From positions 609,525 through 673,524 of the forward strand of contig JBMNEO010000003.1 in NCBI GenBank assembly GCA_050948825.1: a stretch of 64,000 nucleotides of DNA. The letters are read 5' to 3'. Position numbers and translations under genes: made by a program. Below are positions 61,963-64,000 of the stretch, in pieces (position 1 is the first letter of the stretch; the number at the start of each line of letters is the position of its first letter). The notes under the pieces are model-generated. The model was not told the DNA's origin, searched no databases, and was given only the letters and a program-made list of their open reading frames with translations. This stretch comes from DUQX01 sp050948825. Lineage in GTDB: Bacteria; Bacillota; Dethiobacteria; DTU022; UBA8154.

Positions 61963-62148
61963 AAGATATGGTAATAAAAAAGGAAATATTTGGGTTATAT
62001 AGGATAATCTAACTGATAGTCTAACAAAGAAAATAAAGTTGCTTTATATAGTTTAGTTGTGGAAGCGATGAATTTCTGGCATAGATTGGACGCTTGTGCC
62101 GGAATGAGCTGGAGCGTAACCGGCCACACATGCTGTGGCCGGTTTTTA
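61963..62148 (+). ncRNA. Candidate small RNA or leader of about 185 nt
   Basis: Lies between a perfect sigma-A promoter and a strong intrinsic terminator, without a coding frame of note. The 3' half is more structured than the 5' half: CTGGCA (62076-62081) can pair with TGCCGG (62097-62102), and GGACGC, GGAGCG segments surround it. Length is in the range of 6S RNA, and a riboswitch or attenuator for the surface-protein gene at 62432 is also possible, but I could match it to no known class by eye. Confidence 0.5.
62118..62148 (+). terminator. Strong intrinsic terminator
   Basis: Perfect 11-base arms AACCGGCCACA (62118-62128) and TGTGGCCGGTT (62134-62144), loop CATGC, followed by T5 ATT. It ends transcripts from the promoter at 61928, either always (small RNA) or conditionally (attenuation of the downstream gene). 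Confidence 0.9.
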
Positions 62149-62431
62149 TTATGATGTGTTGGTTAATGGCAAGCATAGAATTATGACAAACTAAGATTTA
62201 ATGTGTAATTTTGTGCACGTTATGAATGTATAAACATATCGTATTTTGTAGATGCCGCCTTAGTTGCTGAACAGGATGGTTTAATTTAGGGTAATTTTCG
62301 TGATGTATCATGTGTCTGTAGTATTAAAAGTGTGGTGTATATATACCAAAGAAGAATATATATAAAATCGATATGCTACTTTAGACATATTGGTTGACGA
62401 TCTTGAATATATAGTTAAGGGGTGCTGTTTT

Positions 62432-64000
62432 ATGCTATCCATGAAAAAGAAAATGTTCCATGGGTTCTTACCGATTTTCCTCTGCATGATGCTGCTCGCC
62501 GGAGCTGTCATACCGGCCGTGCCTGCAGTAACGCATGCTGAAGGGGGGGAAGACCTTCTAGAACCACCGGGTTTGGCCGTTGGTCTTGCCGGTACTTCGT
62601 TGGACAGTCCTGATAGTTTTCTGGAAAGTGCCTCTGAAGACGATGTGCAGGAGGACACTGTAACCAATACGGTTTATGGTGAAGCGACCCCTGAAAGGAC
62701 TTCAATGGGGGTTGGGATATTATCGGAAGGGCCCACGGTAACGGTAACCGGAAACGGTGTAGAAAACCCTCAAACTTTTGATCTGTCGGAATTTATAGAC
62801 GAGCATCCGGATGCCTGGGTAGATGCGCGGGTTTACAGCACGATTAACACCTGGCCCTCCAAGAAGTGGTATGTAGCCGAAGGCGTCAAGGTAGCTGCGC
62901 TTTTGGAAGAAGCTGATATTAAGGATGAGGCACAGTTAATAAAAGTTAAAGCATCCGACGGTTATGTAATGGCCTTTACGAGGAAAGAATTGTTAGAGGA
63001 CACGCGTTACTACTTTCCCAACTTTAAAGAGGAGGGTGTTGACGGTGACGGGCATATTCCGGGTTCGCCGGAGGGGGCAGAACCGGTTGATGCCATTTTA
63101 GCCTTGCAAAGCGTTGAAGGCAGCGATAATCCAGGATATATGGACCCTTTGAACTGCCCGCTGCTGGTTTTGGGACAGCGTGGAGTAACCGAGCAGACCA
63201 ACCACACCTTTGTGAAAAAAGTGGCAGAGATTGAGGTTTCCTGTGATTTTCCCCTGAAACACGTTAAACCAACGGCGGACCCATCCGGAGGGGAAGTTCC
63301 GGTGGGGACAGAGGTGACATTGACCAATCAACGTAACGACGATGACAAGATCTATTATACCACCGATGGCAGCGATCCGAACGTATGGGATAGCCTGATC
63401 TACAACTGGGTTGCCAGCCGCTGGTGGTCGCAACGGGGTGAAGAAGCGGTAGCTGAGATCAACCACCCCATAGTGCTGACCGAAGACACCACCATCAAGG
63501 CTAAAACCATCGGCTTTGGGCGGGAGGACAGTGATATCGTTACCTTCGAGTACACTGTCTATACAGTGGATGTTATCGGCGTCAGTATTGACGAGGATGA
63601 CCAGGAACTGAAGGAGGGCGAGACGGTCCAGCTTACTGCTATAGTTGAGCCGGAGGATGCCACGGACAAGAGCGTAACCTGGAGCAGTAGCAATGAAGAT
63701 GTTGCCACGGTAGACGAAACCGGTTTGGTGACCGCGGTAGCAGAAGGCGAGGCGGAGATTACCGTTACTACCAACGACGGGGACTTTACTGACAGTATTA
63801 CTGTTACAGTAAAACGTGTACTTGTTACTGGTGTTAGTATACTTGAAGAAAACCAGACCCTTCCCGAAGGTGCTACCGTCCAGCTTACTGCTATAGTTGA
63901 GCCGGAGGATGCCACGGACAAGAGCGTAACCTGGAGCAGTAGCAATGAAGATGTTGCCACGGTAGACGAAACCGGTTTGGTGACCGCGGTAGCAGAAGGC
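62432..64000 (+). CDS. Secreted surface protein with Ig-like repeats (partial)
   Basis: The 5' part of a large secreted protein; the frame is open at the window end. ATG 62432 has AAGGGGTG seven bases upstream. A signal peptide (MKKKMFHGFLPIFLCMMLLAG, then ending near VTHAEG) leads to a linker, then a domain at about 105-270 (TVTGNGVENPQTF, VYSTINTWPSKKWYVAEGVKV, PLLVLGQRGVTEQ) like that in molybdopterin-oxidoreductase-type folds but probably structural, then a chitobiase C-terminal-type domain (IYYTTDGSDPNVW) and Big2 Ig-like repeats (VTWSSSNEDVATVDETGLVTAVAEG in parts). Probably a cell-surface or envelope protein. The transcript may start at 61963 and read through the terminator. Confidence 0.85.
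   Translation, partial: MLSMKKKMFHGFLPIFLCMMLLAGAVIPAVPAVTHAEGGEDLLEPPGLAVGLAGTSLDSPDSFLESASEDDVQEDTVTNTVYGEATPERTSMGVGILSEGPTVTVTGNGVENPQTFDLSEFIDEHPDAWVDARVYSTINTWPSKKWYVAEGVKVAALLEEADIKDEAQLIKVKASDGYVMAFTRKELLEDTRYYFPNFKEEGVDGDGHIPGSPEGAEPVDAILALQSVEGSDNPGYMDPLNCPLLVLGQRGVTEQTNHTFVKKVAEIEVSCDFPLKHVKPTADPSGGEVPVGTEVTLTNQRNDDDKIYYTTDGSDPNVWDSLIYNWVASRWWSQRGEEAVAEINHPIVLTEDTTIKAKTIGFGREDSDIVTFEYTVYTVDVIGVSIDEDDQELKEGETVQLTAIVEPEDATDKSVTWSSSNEDVATVDETGLVTAVAEGEAEITVTTNDGDFTDSITVTVKRVLVTGVSILEENQTLPEGATVQLTAIVEPEDATDKSVTWSSSNEDVATVDETGLVTAVAEG
63626..64000 (+). repeat. Identical 123-bp repeat in Big2 coding sequence
   Basis: 63626-63748 and 63878-64000 are identical over all 123 bases, with a period of 252 bases (84 codons, one Ig-like module). 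The linker sequences between them differ. Such exact identity suggests recent duplication or gene conversion, and the array may continue outside the window. Confidence 0.95.

Noticed and set aside
62076..62148. GGACGC and paired segments resembling a cyclic-di-GMP riboswitch
   Set aside because: The other conserved parts of that riboswitch (GCACAGGGCAAACC, the second helix and receptor) are missing.
62308..63960. Several minus-strand open frames rich in Ser, Thr and Val near the right edge
   Set aside because: They are antisense shadows of the repeat-containing surface-protein gene, which has a ribosome-binding site and signal peptide.
1..64000. CRISPR arrays, tRNA and rRNA genes
   Set aside because: I found no regularly spaced repeats and no tRNA- or rRNA-like sequence on either strand; a tool scan could still reveal a tRNA I missed.

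Overview
The window is chromosomal DNA around the replication origin of an anaerobic, spore-forming member of the Firmicutes, most likely class Clostridia. The order rpmH-rnpA-yidD-yidC-jag-mnmE-rsmG-noc-parA-parB on one side and dnaA-dnaN-recF-gyrB-gyrA on the other is typical of Firmicutes. LonC and YyaC indicate sporulation, and an aldehyde:ferredoxin oxidoreductase indicates anaerobic, tungsten- or molybdenum-using metabolism. I cannot name the genus. Most genes left of about 45.7 kb are on the minus strand and all genes right of 46 kb are on the plus strand, so transcription runs away from the origin on both sides.

Layout. 0-6.6 kb: arginine decarboxylase, a metallo-hydrolase, an aldehyde oxidoreductase, a thiolase and two coupled unknown membrane-associated genes. 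7-13.6 kb: a decaying surface-polysaccharide locus with a frameshifted acetyltransferase fragment, a truncated flippase, a deacetylase, an epimerase fragment, an IS21-family element, a membrane-protein fragment and a sugar transferase. 13.7-17.0 kb: an AT-rich two-gene module (N6-adenine DNA methyltransferase plus an unknown histidine-rich partner) lying exactly between two direct repeats of the 3' end of rlmH. 17-27 kb: rlmH, a phosphoglycerate-mutase-like metalloenzyme, htrA, a histidine phosphatase, murA and the walRK-yycHI cell-wall regulon operon. 27-38 kb: M23 peptidase, dnaB, lonC, rplI, rpsR, ssb, rpsF, a permease, ychF, a DUF951 gene, adk and yyaC. 38-47.7 kb: parS, the segregation genes, the rpmH operon and oriC, with DnaA boxes on both sides of dnaA. 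47.7-55 kb: dnaN to gyrA. 55-64 kb: a membrane-anchored flavoprotein, a carboxyltransferase, a MOT1-like transporter, a radical SAM gene coupled to an unknown gene, a likely small-RNA transcription unit and the start of a large repeat-containing surface protein.

The main discovery is at 13731-16973. The 3' end of rlmH (coding GEPYHK-stop) is duplicated 3.2 kb away in direct orientation with 19 of 21 bases identical. This is the architecture left by staphylococcal SCC cassettes, which integrate at the same codons of the same origin-proximal gene. Here it encloses a restriction-modification-like gene pair and no recombinase, so I read it as a minimal SCC-like cassette in a clostridial genome. 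Other points of note are an apparent one-base frameshift in rpmH, a probable AUU start codon for rlmH, a consensus promoter-to-terminator unit without an ORF (61928-62148), and signs of IS-mediated rearrangement in the polysaccharide locus. All functional calls are from reading motifs; no database search was possible.
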